From NCBI RefSeq assembly GCF_030209755.1, contig NZ_JARVRH010000035.1, positions 1-64,000 of the forward strand: DNA of 64,000 bases, written 5' to 3'. The first letter of the stretch is position 1, and each line of letters begins with the position of its first letter. Of the stretch, positions 51,781 through 60,146 are shown in pieces. The notes under the pieces are model-generated. The model was not told the origin of the DNA, did no database searches, and saw nothing but the letters and a program-made list of their open reading frames with translations. Both the position numbers and the translations under genes were made by a program. The DNA comes from Arthrobacter sp. efr-133-TYG-118 (GTDB lineage: Bacteria > Actinomycetota > Actinomycetes > Actinomycetales > Micrococcaceae).

Positions 51781-52806
51781 CTAACGTCCGCCGACCATCT
51801 GCAGGAACTCACCCTCGGAGAGAACCTCGATCTGCTGGCCGCGGCTGTGCAACTCCAGGACGCGCTTTGCTTTGCCGGTGAGACGACCGTTCCGGAGATC
51901 GCCGGCCACAAAGCCGTCACCTACCACCAGGACCGTGGTCCTACCGGTCACGCGGCTCTCCGGACGCGCGCCCATCTCCGCCGCCCGCTGTTTCGCTTCC
52001 GGCCGGGCAATCGCAAGCTCACCGGTGAAGACGACGGTCTGCCCGAACAGAGGGTGGCCCGGTTCCGCTGCGGGGTTGGGCGCCGGATTGGTGCCTTCTT
52101 CCGGCCAATTGCTCCAAGCGCGCCCAAGCTGGCCCGCACTACGCCCGACGCCGGACTGGCCAGCGACCGCGTCGCGCCCTCCACCGACGGCGGCGAGCGC
52201 GGCGAGCGTTTGCTTGGACAGTCCGTCTCCTGGCTGGAAGGCCTGCTGTTTGGGTATGGCCAGGCCGAGGGACAAGTAGAGCTCGGCGATGCTGTTGGCG
52301 TTGTTCCGGTGCGCGATGTCCACCAGGATTCCGGCGCAGGCCCGGGCGTCCTCGGCGGCGTCGTGATGGTTCACGAGGGGCACGCCCGCCTCCTCCGCGG
52401 CGTACGGCAAGGAATTGGACACCAAGGAGTAGCAGCGCCGGGACAACATCACCGTGCAGACGTACTCGTAAGCGGGGCCCGGCAGGCCGGAAACTTCGAG
52501 CCCGGAACGGATCACGCCCAGATCGAATGCCGCATTGTGGGCGGCAAGGATATCCCCGCCGATGAAAGCCCCGATTTCAGGGAAGAGCTCGCCGAAGCGT
52601 GGTGCGCCCGCGACATCCTCCGCCCGGATGCCGTGGATCCGGGTGTTGTGGTATTCGAAGTGGTCATGGTTTTCCGGCGGCCGCATGAGCCAGGAGGCTT
52701 CCTCCACCACCACGCCGCCACGGACTTTGCTCAGACCGACAGAGCACGGGGAACCCCTGAAGCCGTTCGCAGTTTCAAAGTCGATCGCCGTAAAGTCCAA
52801 TGCCAC
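51781..52806 (-). CDS. DnaQ-like 3'-5' exonuclease with C-terminal BRCT domain
   Basis: A 341-aa protein. Residues about 1-165 form a DEDDh exonuclease domain: DFTAIDFETANG (Exo I), DILAAHNAAFDLGV (Exo II), and HHDAAEDARACAGIL (Exo III with the catalytic histidine and aspartate). Residues about 250-335 form a BRCT domain (PLFGQTVVFTGEL, TGRTTVLVVGDG). A linker rich in G and A joins them. Exo-BRCT proteins occur in actinobacteria, probably in DNA repair or as a Pol III epsilon-like proofreader. GTG start; a TAACCT box 6 nt upstream suggests a leaderless message. Confidence 0.88.
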   Translation of the reverse strand: MALDFTAIDFETANGFRGSPCSVGLSKVRGGVVVEEASWLMRPPENHDHFEYHNTRIHGIRAEDVAGAPRFGELFPEIGAFIGGDILAAHNAAFDLGVIRSGLEVSGLPGPAYEYVCTVMLSRRCYSLVSNSLPYAAEEAGVPLVNHHDAAEDARACAGILVDIAHRNNANSIAELYLSLGLAIPKQQAFQPGDGLSKQTLAALAAVGGGRDAVAGQSGVGRSAGQLGRAWSNWPEEGTNPAPNPAAEPGHPLFGQTVVFTGELAIARPEAKQRAAEMGARPESRVTGRTTVLVVGDGFVAGDLRNGRLTGKAKRVLELHSRGQQIEVLSEGEFLQMVGGR

Positions 52807-52877
52807 TGGTCAAGGTTACAGGTGGAAAGGGGCCCCAATAGCGCTGGTGATGGCCGCCATCAGCCACGGATCGCCTT

Positions 52878-53033
52878 TCAGACCTCGTCAGCTGTCTCCT
52901 GCAGCCTGGTCAACGCCTTCTTGGTTGCTCTTTGGGCCAGGACATGGATGACCGCTCCCGCGGCGCCCCCGGCGAAGGCAAACAACATCACGCCCGGTAA
53001 CGAGTCCTCCAGATTGCTCGCCGCGCCCCGCAA
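52878..53033 (-). CDS. Putative small membrane protein downstream of MFS gene
   Basis: A possible 51-aa protein with one hydrophobic segment (GVMLFAFAGGAAGAVIHVLA) and a polar C terminus (QRATKKALTRLQETADEV). The frame runs on upstream into the MFS gene without another good start. TTG at 53033 follows GGGGAGG, but only two bases separate them, and a GTG at the membrane segment is an alternative. The amphipathic end and its position directly behind the transporter make it plausible; an untranslated 3' region is the alternative. Confidence 0.35.
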   Translation of the reverse strand: MRGAASNLEDSLPGVMLFAFAGGAAGAVIHVLAQRATKKALTRLQETADEV

Positions 53034-53056
53034 TGCCTCCCCGGCACGGGTGGGAC

Positions 53057-54298
53057 TTACCGAGTTCCTGGGGGTTTCGTCTCCCGGGGACCGGCAGGGT
53101 AGCCGCCACGGCGGCTGGCCAGGATGATTGCGAGCGCTGCCGCCGTCGGGACGGCTGCAGCTAGTGGCACCCACAGGGCGCCGACGGTAGTCAGGGCCAG
53201 AGCGCCATAACCGGCGCCGACGGCGATGCCGAGTTGAATGGTCACCACGGTCAAACCGTTCGCGGCGTCCTTGTGCTCTCCGCCAGCGCGAAGGATTGCT
53301 GCCTGGTTGTAGATACCGATGGCCCCAAAGGCGGTTCCCCACATGGTCACCAGCAAGAGTTCGCCCACCCATGTGCCGCCAAGTAGCGGCAAGAGGCCAA
53401 AGGCCAGCACGAGCAGGGAGACCGCGGAAAGCAAGGAACGCCGCGGATGGGAATCGGCAGTGAGGCCGGCGATCCAGATCCCCACGAGGCTTGAGGCCCC
53501 CACCACTGACAGCGAAATGCTCGTGAAGGCATCCGGCAGTCCGGAGACGTGGAGGAACGGCGCGATGTAAGTGAAGAGGGTGAAGTGGCCCAAGAGCAAG
53601 AGCGGCCAGGCCGTGGCCACGGCGATGACGCCGGGCAGCTTCAGGGCTCCGCGGAGCGTCGGCGTCGTCTTGCCGTCCTCGTCGGGGGCGGAGGGGAGCA
53701 CCCAAACGGCCAGCAAGGCGAGAACCGCGCCGACCCCGGCGAGGATCATGAAAGAAGCGCGCCAGGTGAGGACCGATCCCATGAGTGTGCCGATCGGAGC
53801 GCCGACGGCCAGCGCGATGCTATTACCGCTGAAGACCATGGCCATTGCTTTTCCGACGGAGTGTGCTGGAACGATCCTGGCAACGTAGGGGGCCATGCTT
53901 GACCACAACATCCCATGGGCCACGCCCCCGAGGAGCCTCGCGGCAACGGCAAATCCCAGGCTCGGGCTGGACGCCAGCAGCACATTGCTAAGTGCGAACG
54001 CGAGCACGGTGGCGATCAACAACGCCTTGCGGGGGACTCTTCCGCCGAGCAGCCTCGACAAGGGAAGCGCTGTGAAAACGATGATTGCCGCATAGGCGGC
54101 CGTGAGCGACCCTACGGCCGATTCGTCTACTCCCAGGTCCTGGCTGATCTGGGGCAGCAGGCCGGACGGGAGGAGTTCAGTGGTGACAGCGGTGAAGCCT
54201 GCAGCGGCGAGGACCAGAAGACCTCCCCATGGAAACGCCGGGGCTGACGCAGCAGCGACCGCCGCCGGTGTCCTGGATATGGCTGCGTCTCGCTTCAA
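53057..54298 (-). CDS. MFS transporter, DHA1 (drug/arabinose efflux) type
   Basis: A 413-aa transporter with 12 predicted membrane helices. Motif A is SRLLGGRVPRKALLIATV. FTAVTTELLPSGLLPQISQDLGVDESAVGSLTAAYA in the first helices is characteristic of DHA1 exporters of the arabinose/drug efflux group. The start is TTG at 54298, with GAGGAA 6 nt upstream. A short perfect palindrome (54400-54414) lies in the shared upstream region with dedA. The substrate is unknown. Confidence 0.9.
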   Translation of the reverse strand: MKRDAAISRTPAAVAAASAPAFPWGGLLVLAAAGFTAVTTELLPSGLLPQISQDLGVDESAVGSLTAAYAAIIVFTALPLSRLLGGRVPRKALLIATVLAFALSNVLLASSPSLGFAVAARLLGGVAHGMLWSSMAPYVARIVPAHSVGKAMAMVFSGNSIALAVGAPIGTLMGSVLTWRASFMILAGVGAVLALLAVWVLPSAPDEDGKTTPTLRGALKLPGVIAVATAWPLLLLGHFTLFTYIAPFLHVSGLPDAFTSISLSVVGASSLVGIWIAGLTADSHPRRSLLSAVSLLVLAFGLLPLLGGTWVGELLLVTMWGTAFGAIGIYNQAAILRAGGEHKDAANGLTVVTIQLGIAVGAGYGALALTTVGALWVPLAAAVPTAAALAIILASRRGGYPAGPRETKPPGTR

Positions 54299-54399
54299 AG
54301 TTCTTCCTCGTCAGTCATGTTCAGTTAGCTGCGGACGCAGAAGTCTTCGTGTCTGCTGTCCACCTCCACCACGCTACCCACACCAGGCGACTGGAGGCA

Positions 54400-54414
54400 G
54401 TGTCTGTCAGACAC
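54400..54414. promoter_or_regulatory. Perfect palindrome between divergent MFS and DedA genes
   Basis: GTGTCTG (54400-54406), one central base, CAGACAC (54408-54414). It lies about 100 nt upstream of the MFS start and about 50 nt upstream of dedA. Size and position fit an operator, but no regulator gene is adjacent. Confidence 0.4.
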
Positions 54415-54466
54415 CCCCAGCGGATGTCTCAAGGGCCCGACGGCGGTTGTCCCGTACCCTTGAAGG

Positions 54467-55246
54467 GTGACCCTTTCTGCGATGAACGACTTTGCCGTAT
54501 CCGCTTTGGGGGGTGCAGGACAGGTGCAGCCGCATATGTCTGCGCTCCTCCCAGACTGGTTGAACCCCCAAATCTTCCTTGCCGACCCCGCTTTGGCTCC
54601 ATGGGTGGTCCTGCTCGTGTGCGGCATTGTGTTCGCCGAGACGGGACTGCTCGTAGGCTTCTTCCTGCCCGGCGACTCGATGCTCTTCACCGCTGGGCTC
54701 CTCGTCGCCACTGACACCATCAAGTTCAATATCTGGGCACTCGCCGCCCTCATCGTCGTGTCGGCGATCATCGGCAACCAGAGCGGCTACCTCATTGGCT
54801 CCAAAGCCGGACCAGCCATCTTCAACAAGCCTGATTCCAAGCTGTTCAAGCGGGAGAACGTCGAGAGCGCGCACGCCTTCTTCGAAAAGCACGGCGGCAA
54901 GGCCCTGATCCTGGCCCGTTTCGTTCCGATCATCCGCACTTTCGTCCCGGTGATTGTCGGCGTCGCGCAGATGGACAAGCGCAAGTTCTTCATTTTCAAC
55001 GTCATCGGGGCGGTGCTCTGGGGCGGTGGCGTCACGCTGCTCGGCTACCTGCTCGGCGACAAGGTGCCGTGGGTCCGGGACAACCTCGACATCATCTTCG
55101 TGGTCATCGTCCTTATCTCGGTGGTACCCGTGGCCGTCGAGGTCATCCGCGGCTTGCTGGCCAAGCGCAGGGCCGCGGACCGCGGAACTGAACCCGTCGA
55201 AGAGTTCATCGAGGGACACGAAGCCGGAAAGCACGGCGAGCGCTAA
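54467..55246 (+). CDS. DedA family membrane protein
   Basis: A 259-aa DedA/SNARE-associated family protein, a family implicated in polyprenyl-phosphate or phospholipid flipping and membrane homeostasis. The signatures are FAETGLLVGFFLPGDSMLF, IIGNQSGYLIG, and ALILARFVPIIRTFVPVIVGVAQMDKRKF with the conserved arginines. There are about five membrane segments and an acidic cytoplasmic tail. The GTG at 54467 lies 6 nt after a TACCCT box, the leaderless layout; ATG 54482 is an alternative start. Confidence 0.9.
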   Translation: MTLSAMNDFAVSALGGAGQVQPHMSALLPDWLNPQIFLADPALAPWVVLLVCGIVFAETGLLVGFFLPGDSMLFTAGLLVATDTIKFNIWALAALIVVSAIIGNQSGYLIGSKAGPAIFNKPDSKLFKRENVESAHAFFEKHGGKALILARFVPIIRTFVPVIVGVAQMDKRKFFIFNVIGAVLWGGGVTLLGYLLGDKVPWVRDNLDIIFVVIVLISVVPVAVEVIRGLLAKRRAADRGTEPVEEFIEGHEAGKHGER

Positions 55247-55265
55247 GCCCACTGGCTCATGGAAC

Positions 55266-55305
55266 GAGGCACCCCGCAGTTCGTTTGCGGGGTGCCTCAT
55301 TCTTT
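55266..55305 (+). terminator. Rho-independent terminator after dedA
   Basis: A 13-bp perfect stem, gaggcaccccgca (55266-55278) with tgcggggtgcctc (55286-55298), has a 7-nt loop and is followed by attcttt. It begins 20 nt after the dedA stop. Confidence 0.88.
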
Positions 55306-55399
55306 AGCGCTTGACCGACATTGCCTGCGGATCCCGGCGCCGGGGGATCCATGACCAGATCCAGGTCGACGGGATCTACGACGGCTCATGGACACCGTC

Positions 55400-55491
55400 G
55401 GATTCTGCTGGATCATTCTCTTCGCCGAAGTTGGCAGTCCCGTGATTCCGCGGGCCCGGAATTTGTCCATTCGAATGATTGAGCAGAATCC
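55400..55491. repeat. Spaced 19-bp inverted repeat
   Basis: Arms ggattctgctggatcattc (55400-55418) and gaatgattgagcagaatcc (55473-55491) match in 17 of 19 positions, separated by 54 nt. Just outside the arms, related ttcgcc/ggcgaa sequences extend the similarity. It may be a large stem-loop, or the ends of a small inverted-repeat element. Confidence 0.6.
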
Positions 55492-55568
55492 AACATCCGG
55501 GCGAAGACGATCCCGGGACGGACACGACGCGCCCGGGATTTACCCACGTTTTGTCCTATAAGCCAGTT

Positions 55569-56219
55569 TCAGCGCAGGGCGTCCACAATCGCCGGGAGCA
55601 GCGCCCTGAACGCCTTGCCGCGGTGGCTGATGGCGTTTTTCTCCTCGGAACTCAGCTCCGCGCAACTGCGGTCCAGCCCCTGGGGTTGGAGCACGGGGTC
55701 GTAACCGAATCCACCCGCACCGCGGGGCTCGCGCAAAAGAGTGCCTTCCAGCTGGCCGTACTCGACCACCTCGCGCGCCCCGCCGTCGACGGCGTCCGGT
55801 ACAGCGAGCGCTGCCGCGCAGACAAACGCGGCCCCCCGGTGTGCGTCGGGGACTTCCGAGAGCTGCGCGAGCAAGAGCTGCAGGTTGGCGGCATCGTCAC
55901 CGTGCCGGCCGGACCAGCGGGCCGAGAAGATGCCCGGGGCTCCACCCAGGACGTCCACGGCCAGCCCCGAGTCATCGGCAATCGCCACCATCCCGGTGGC
56001 CTCGGCCACGGCCCGCGCCTTAAGCAGCGAGTTCTCGGCAAATGTCACGCCGGTCTCGGCAACATCCGGGGCTCCGGCCGCGGCCGCGTCAATCACTTGG
56101 GTATCGACGTCGAGTCCTGGCACCTGCCCCCTCAGGAGTTCCCTGAGTTCACGCAGTTTTCCCTTGTTGTGGGTGGCAAGAACGAGGCGCGGCGTAGTTG
56201 CGATAATTGCCTCGCTCAC
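55569..56219 (-). CDS. rdgB: RdgB/HAM1 family XTP/dITP pyrophosphatase
   Basis: A 216-aa house-cleaning enzyme that hydrolyses ITP, XTP and their deoxy forms to monophosphates. The substrate-site motif is LVLATHNKGKLRELRELL, followed by TFAENSLLKARAVAEATG, IADDSGLAVDVLGGAPGIFSARW, GAGGFGYDPV and SSEEKNAISHRGKAF. The GTG overlaps the rph stop by 4 nt (GTGA), the usual actinobacterial rph-rdgB arrangement. Confidence 0.95.
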   Translation of the reverse strand: MSEAIIATTPRLVLATHNKGKLRELRELLRGQVPGLDVDTQVIDAAAAGAPDVAETGVTFAENSLLKARAVAEATGMVAIADDSGLAVDVLGGAPGIFSARWSGRHGDDAANLQLLLAQLSEVPDAHRGAAFVCAAALAVPDAVDGGAREVVEYGQLEGTLLREPRGAGGFGYDPVLQPQGLDRSCAELSSEEKNAISHRGKAFRALLPAIVDALR

Positions 56220-56974
56220 GGAGCCTCGGCCAGGGTCTCGCGCTGGATTGCTGCCAACTCCCCCGTGCCGATGAGGGCAAGGTCCAGCAAGGCATTCAGT
56301 TCATCGCGGTCGAAGGGGGCTCCCTCGGCGGTGCCCTGGACTTCCACGAACTTGCCGGAGCCTGTGACCACCACGTTCATGTCGGTTTCCGCGCGAACGT
56401 CCTCGACGTAGGGCAGGTCCAGCATCGGGATACCGTCAATGATTCCCACGGAGACAGCAGCGATGGTGTCGATCAGCGGCTGTGCGTTCTTGGCGATCAT
56501 CTTGTTCTCGCGGGCGAAGCGGATCGCTTCAGCGAGCGCTACGTAGGCGCCGGTGATCGCGGCGGTGCGGGTGCCGCCGTCGGCCTGCAGGACATCGCAG
56601 TCCAGCACGATCGTGTTCTCGCCGAGGGCTTTGGTATCGATGATGGAACGCAGCGAGCGCCCGATCAGGCGCGAAATTTCGTGCGTGCGTCCGCCGATCC
56701 TGCCTTTGACGGATTCACGGTCGGAACGGGTGTTCGTGGCCCGCGGCAGCATGGCGTATTCGGCCGTGACCCAGCCGCGGCCTTCGCCTTTGAGCCAGCG
56801 CGGGACGCCCTCGGTCAGGGAAGCCGTGCACAGCACCCGGGTGTTGCCGAATTCGATCAGGGCCGAACCTTCGGCCTGCTTGGACCAGCCTCGGGTGATG
56901 CTGATGGGACGGAGTTGATCGGGCGTACGGCCGTCGGCACGGATGACGGGGACAGATGTGGCTTCGGAAGTCAT
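56216..56974 (-). CDS. rph: Ribonuclease PH
   Basis: A 252-aa phosphate-dependent exoribonuclease that trims tRNA 3' ends. Landmarks are RADGRTPDQLRPISITRGW, SALIEFGNTRVLCTASL, RGWVTAEYAMLPRATNTRSDRE, RTHEISRLIGRSLRSIID, LDCDVLQADGGTRTAAITGA, and the C-terminal VEVQGTAEGAPF. Its length is normal. A TAAGCT box 6 nt before the ATG points to a leaderless transcript. It heads the rph-rdgB pair. Confidence 0.97.
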   Translation of the reverse strand: MTSEATSVPVIRADGRTPDQLRPISITRGWSKQAEGSALIEFGNTRVLCTASLTEGVPRWLKGEGRGWVTAEYAMLPRATNTRSDRESVKGRIGGRTHEISRLIGRSLRSIIDTKALGENTIVLDCDVLQADGGTRTAAITGAYVALAEAIRFARENKMIAKNAQPLIDTIAAVSVGIIDGIPMLDLPYVEDVRAETDMNVVVTGSGKFVEVQGTAEGAPFDRDELNALLDLALIGTGELAAIQRETLAEAP

Positions 56975-57030
56975 ACTGCAAGCTTAGCGATCCCCCGGCC
57001 CTCGCCGGACTGCGCAGTCGGACTCCGGGT

Positions 57031-57828
57031 TCAGACGGTGTAGTGGACTCCGGCAACCGCGACGGCGACATCCCCGGCGAACTCGGGCCGCGCCTCCGCC
57101 ATGACTTTGGTCTGCGATGTCCAGACCGGGATGTGGGTCAGCAGGAGGCGTCGGGCTCCGGCGGCTTTGGCAGCCTGGCCCGCGCGCTTGCCGGTCAAAT
57201 GCACATCCTTGATGTCGTCGTCGCGCCCTTCCTCAAAGGCGGCCTCGCACAGGAAGAGATCGGCGTTGCGGGCGGCGTCCTCAAGGCCCGGGCACGAGTC
57301 GGTGTCTCCCGAGTACGTGAGGATCCTGCTCACCGCTTTGCCTTCTTTGTCCGGCTCGGTGACCTCGACGCGCAAGGCGTAGGCCTCCTCCACGGGGTGG
57401 TTCACGGCATACGGCGTCACGGTGAACGGTCCGAGCCGCACGGATTGGCGTTCGCTCCAGTTGCTGAAGTCGAATTCCTCGTGCATTCCGGGGTCCAGCT
57501 CCAAGCCGTAGGCCGTGGCCATACGGTCGGCCGTCGCGGCGGGGCCCCAGACGGGGATCCTGTCCCGTCCCCAGCCGCCCGGCTTCCAGCGGACGGCCAC
57601 GTGCAGTCCGCAAAGGTCCATGCAATGGTCGGGGTGCAAGTGGGTCAGGAAGATGGCGTCGATATCTTCGAGGTCAGTGTAGCGTTGGATGGCCCCGAGG
57701 GCACCACTGCCGAGGTCCATGACGATCTTCCACTGGCGTTCGCCATCGTGCGCGGTCAGCAGATAGCACGACGCCGGAGAGCCGGGACCGGGGAAGGAAC
57801 CCGTGCAGCCAACAATGGTCAGTTTCAC
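57031..57828 (-). CDS. MBL-fold metal-dependent hydrolase
   Basis: A 265-aa metallo-beta-lactamase-fold protein of the RNase Z/cyclic-nucleotide phosphodiesterase-like type common beside murI in actinobacteria. The metal motif THLHPDHCMDL, the later SGDTDSCPGLEDAA, and the terminal histidine in LLLTHIPVW are in place. The N terminus KLTIVGCTGSFPGPGSPASCYLL is characteristic. The GTG overlaps the murI stop by 4 nt. Substrate is not established; a tRNA 3'-end or cyclic nucleotide role has been proposed for the family. Confidence 0.9.
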   Translation of the reverse strand: MKLTIVGCTGSFPGPGSPASCYLLTAHDGERQWKIVMDLGSGALGAIQRYTDLEDIDAIFLTHLHPDHCMDLCGLHVAVRWKPGGWGRDRIPVWGPAATADRMATAYGLELDPGMHEEFDFSNWSERQSVRLGPFTVTPYAVNHPVEEAYALRVEVTEPDKEGKAVSRILTYSGDTDSCPGLEDAARNADLFLCEAAFEEGRDDDIKDVHLTGKRAGQAAKAAGARRLLLTHIPVWTSQTKVMAEARPEFAGDVAVAVAGVHYTV

Positions 57829-58895
57829 TGGATGCGGCCCCCGCGGGCCGCGCCGAATTCGTTCACGGTGAACGCCGCAGGGTCAACGAAATTGGACGTC
57901 CTCGCATGATGGCCTCCCGCTCGGGCGGCTTCCAACATTTCCGGGGTGATGCGCGCGAGGCTTCCGGTCGGGTACTGGGCGGCTACATGGTCCACGTGGC
58001 GCACGGAGAGGACCTCCGGGCCGAGGAAACGGCGCGCCAGGGTTTCGAACTGCACTGCGTCGCCGGTGGCCATGAAGTCGTGCCGGGGCAGGCCGGGATC
58101 GGTGCGCTGGATCCCGTGGGTGGCCAAGGCGCGGTAAACATCCTTGGCAGTCTCCTCGGCGCTCGACACAAGAGTGACGTCTTCCCCCATGACGAAGGAG
58201 ATCACACCGGTGAGCAAGGGATAGTGCGTGCAACCCAGCACGACGGTATCCACGCCGGCATCCCTGAGCGGTTCCAGGTATTCGTGGGCCGCGGCCAGCA
58301 GATCGGGACCGGTGGTGATGCCGGCCTCCACGAAACTCACGAACTCCGGACAGGCCACCGAGGTGATGCTCAGGTCCGGGGCAGCGGCGAAGGTGTCTTC
58401 GTAAGCGCGGGAACCCACCGTGGCCGATGTCCCGATCACGCCGATCCGACCGGATCTCGTGGCGGACACCGCCCGGCGGACTGCGGGCTGGATCACCTCG
58501 ATGACGGGAATCCCGTAGCGGGCCGTATAGCGTTCGCGGGCATCGCGCAAGACTGCGGCCGAGGCAGAGTTGCAGGCGATGGTCAGGAGTTTCACGCCGG
58601 AGTCCACGAGTTCGTCCATGACGCCGAGGGCATTGGCCCGGACTTCGGCGATGGGGAGTGGCCCATACGGTCCGTTGGCAGTGTCCCCTACGTAGATGAT
58701 TGACTCATTGGGCAACTGGTCGATGATGGACCGTGCCACGGTGAGTCCGCCGACTCCGGAATCGAAGACACCGATGGGGCGTGATCCCAGCAAGGGGTTG
58801 TGTGCTTTGCTGTTCAGTGTTTCCGGCTTGCGCTGGGATTCAGGCGCCCCTGCGGCGCTCTCCCCATCCGATACCGGGTCCGATGCTGAGTTCAT
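57825..58895 (-). CDS. murI: Glutamate racemase
   Basis: A 356-aa racemase making D-glutamate for peptidoglycan. The N-terminal IGVFDSGVGGLTVARSI, catalytic cysteine in LLTIACNSASAA, GDTANGPYGPL and second catalytic cysteine in VLGCTHYPLLTG are complete. It has about 40 extra residues at the N terminus and extra C-terminal sequence (after the usual 260-270 aa), as often seen in actinobacteria. The ATG at 58895 is chosen as the nearest in-frame start with a good upstream TATTCT box. It is coupled to the MBL gene. Confidence 0.94.
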   Translation of the reverse strand: MNSASDPVSDGESAAGAPESQRKPETLNSKAHNPLLGSRPIGVFDSGVGGLTVARSIIDQLPNESIIYVGDTANGPYGPLPIAEVRANALGVMDELVDSGVKLLTIACNSASAAVLRDARERYTARYGIPVIEVIQPAVRRAVSATRSGRIGVIGTSATVGSRAYEDTFAAAPDLSITSVACPEFVSFVEAGITTGPDLLAAAHEYLEPLRDAGVDTVVLGCTHYPLLTGVISFVMGEDVTLVSSAEETAKDVYRALATHGIQRTDPGLPRHDFMATGDAVQFETLARRFLGPEVLSVRHVDHVAAQYPTGSLARITPEMLEAARAGGHHARTSNFVDPAAFTVNEFGAARGGRIQ

Positions 58896-58999
58896 GATTC
58901 TTAGAGAATAAGCCAAGGCATGTGCTGCAGCCATGACATGTGGCGGGGGCCTCGTGTCTGTTTTGTCACACGGACGGCCAAAAGCCCCGGCAATTTCAC

Positions 59000-59566
59000 T
59001 CAGGACTTCCGGTCCATCGAGGCCATCATGGCCTGGACCAACGATTCCTGGAGCCAGGTGGTGAAGTTGTAGACGAGTGCCAGGTAGCTCTCTACGTCTT
59101 CGGCCTGGGACCAGTCCTGCATGGCATGGACATGGTCGGCATCCGCTTCGTCGCGGATATCGAGGCGCTCCGCCAGCACCAAACGAACATCATTGAGGGC
59201 CATGGACCAGAGCTTCGCTTCTTCCGGGGTGAGGACGAGCTCGTTTCGGTCCAGGCCCATCGCGGCGGCCCGAAGCGCGCCGATTTTCCCCTCCCGCAGC
59301 GAGCGCTCGGTGAGCTGGCGGAACTCGAGGGACGCGGCGTCGTCGTTCTTCATGACGTTCGGCAAGAGCCGCAACAGGGCGCGATCGGACGGTTCCTTGA
59401 CGTTCATGTCCAGGCCGATCAAGGCCGTCAGGGGATCTTCGTTGCTGGACAGCTGCGGTTCCAGCATTGAAATGACATCGTCCAGGAGTCCGCGCAGGAG
59501 TTCGCGCTCGGCGGGCTCAAGGTAGCCGGTGATGCCCTTGAGTCCGTACTTGAAAGCCTTAGCCAC
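59000..59566 (-). CDS. DUF2017 domain-containing protein
   Basis: A 188-aa protein of the DUF2017 family, nearly always encoded next to clpS and murI in actinobacteria. The N-terminal AKAFKYGLKGITGYLEPAERELLRGL and the C-terminal VYNFTTWLQESLVQAM fit. It is mostly helical by eye, with no membrane segment. The GTG start overlaps the clpS stop by 8 nt (GTGGCTAA), so it is coupled. The function is unknown; the conserved neighbourhood suggests a link to ClpS-dependent protein turnover. Confidence 0.85.
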   Translation of the reverse strand: MAKAFKYGLKGITGYLEPAERELLRGLLDDVISMLEPQLSSNEDPLTALIGLDMNVKEPSDRALLRLLPNVMKNDDAASLEFRQLTERSLREGKIGALRAAAMGLDRNELVLTPEEAKLWSMALNDVRLVLAERLDIRDEADADHVHAMQDWSQAEDVESYLALVYNFTTWLQESLVQAMMASMDRKS

Positions 59567-59969
59567 GTGCGCCGCCCTTGCGTCCCCGGCCGTCGCCGCT
59601 GCTGCTTGCCTTTTCAACCGTTGCCCACAAGCCGTAGCCGTGCATGGCAACCGCGTGCTGCTCCACTTGTTCCTTGCCACCGTACGCCACGATGGAACGG
59701 CCCTTCTTGTGGACCTCGAGCATGAGTTTGTTGGATTTGGCCTCGGAATAGCCGAAGTAGCTCTGGAACACATAGCTCACATAGCTCATGAGATTGACGG
59801 GATCGTTCCAGACAACCAGGTTCCAAGGGATGTCAGCAGCGCTGAGGACGTCGGTGGACGACTGCTCCGAGGTCTCCGTCCGTTCCTCTCCCTTTAAGCC
59901 CGCGTCTGTCACGGTGCAGGTGGCTGTATGGATGCCGGGGGCTGTGCCGGGGCCGACGGTAGTGGTCAT
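59559..59969 (-). CDS. clpS: ATP-dependent Clp protease adaptor ClpS
   Basis: A 136-aa ClpS, the adaptor that delivers N-end-rule substrates to the Clp protease. The core starts WNLVVWNDPVNLMSYVSYVF (about 49-68), followed by the EVHKKGRSIVAYGGKEQVEQHAVAMHGYGLWATVE helix region. The first 45 residues and the Gly/Arg-rich end are extensions. A TAGAAT box lies 6 nt before the ATG, the leaderless layout. It is divergent from pncB across the tandem repeat. Confidence 0.93.
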   Translation of the reverse strand: MTTTVGPGTAPGIHTATCTVTDAGLKGEERTETSEQSSTDVLSAADIPWNLVVWNDPVNLMSYVSYVFQSYFGYSEAKSNKLMLEVHKKGRSIVAYGGKEQVEQHAVAMHGYGLWATVEKASSSGDGRGRKGGARG

Positions 59970-60015
59970 CTGTCCATTCTAATGGTGGTGGATGGGCGAG
60001 CTAATGGCGGGTGGA

Positions 60016-60131
60016 TGGGCCCACGCCGGCGAGGGGCCCGGGTCGAGCGGAGCGAGACCTGGGAGCCGGTGGGTGGGCCCACGCCGGCGAGGGGCCCGGG
60101 TCGAGCGGAGCGAGACCTGGGAGCCGGTGGG
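60016..60131 (+). repeat. Perfect 58-bp tandem duplication upstream of pncB
   Basis: Two identical 58-bp copies, 60016-60073 and 60074-60131, are joined without spacer. Each contains gggccc pairs and the near-palindromic ggtcgagcggagcgagacc. The second copy ends 4 nt before the TAGAGT box of pncB, so the -35 region of that promoter lies inside the repeat. No transposase or other repeat copy is seen in the window. Confidence 0.95.
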
Positions 60132-60146
60132 GACTAGAGTGAATTC

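Larger units (their letters stand above)
55247..55568. other. Gene-free interval between dedA and rdgB
   Basis: About 320 nt between convergent genes. Apart from the terminator at 55266-55305 it holds a spaced inverted repeat at 55400-55491 and no supportable reading frame. It may contain relics of a lost gene, but no family is recognisable. Confidence 0.5.
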
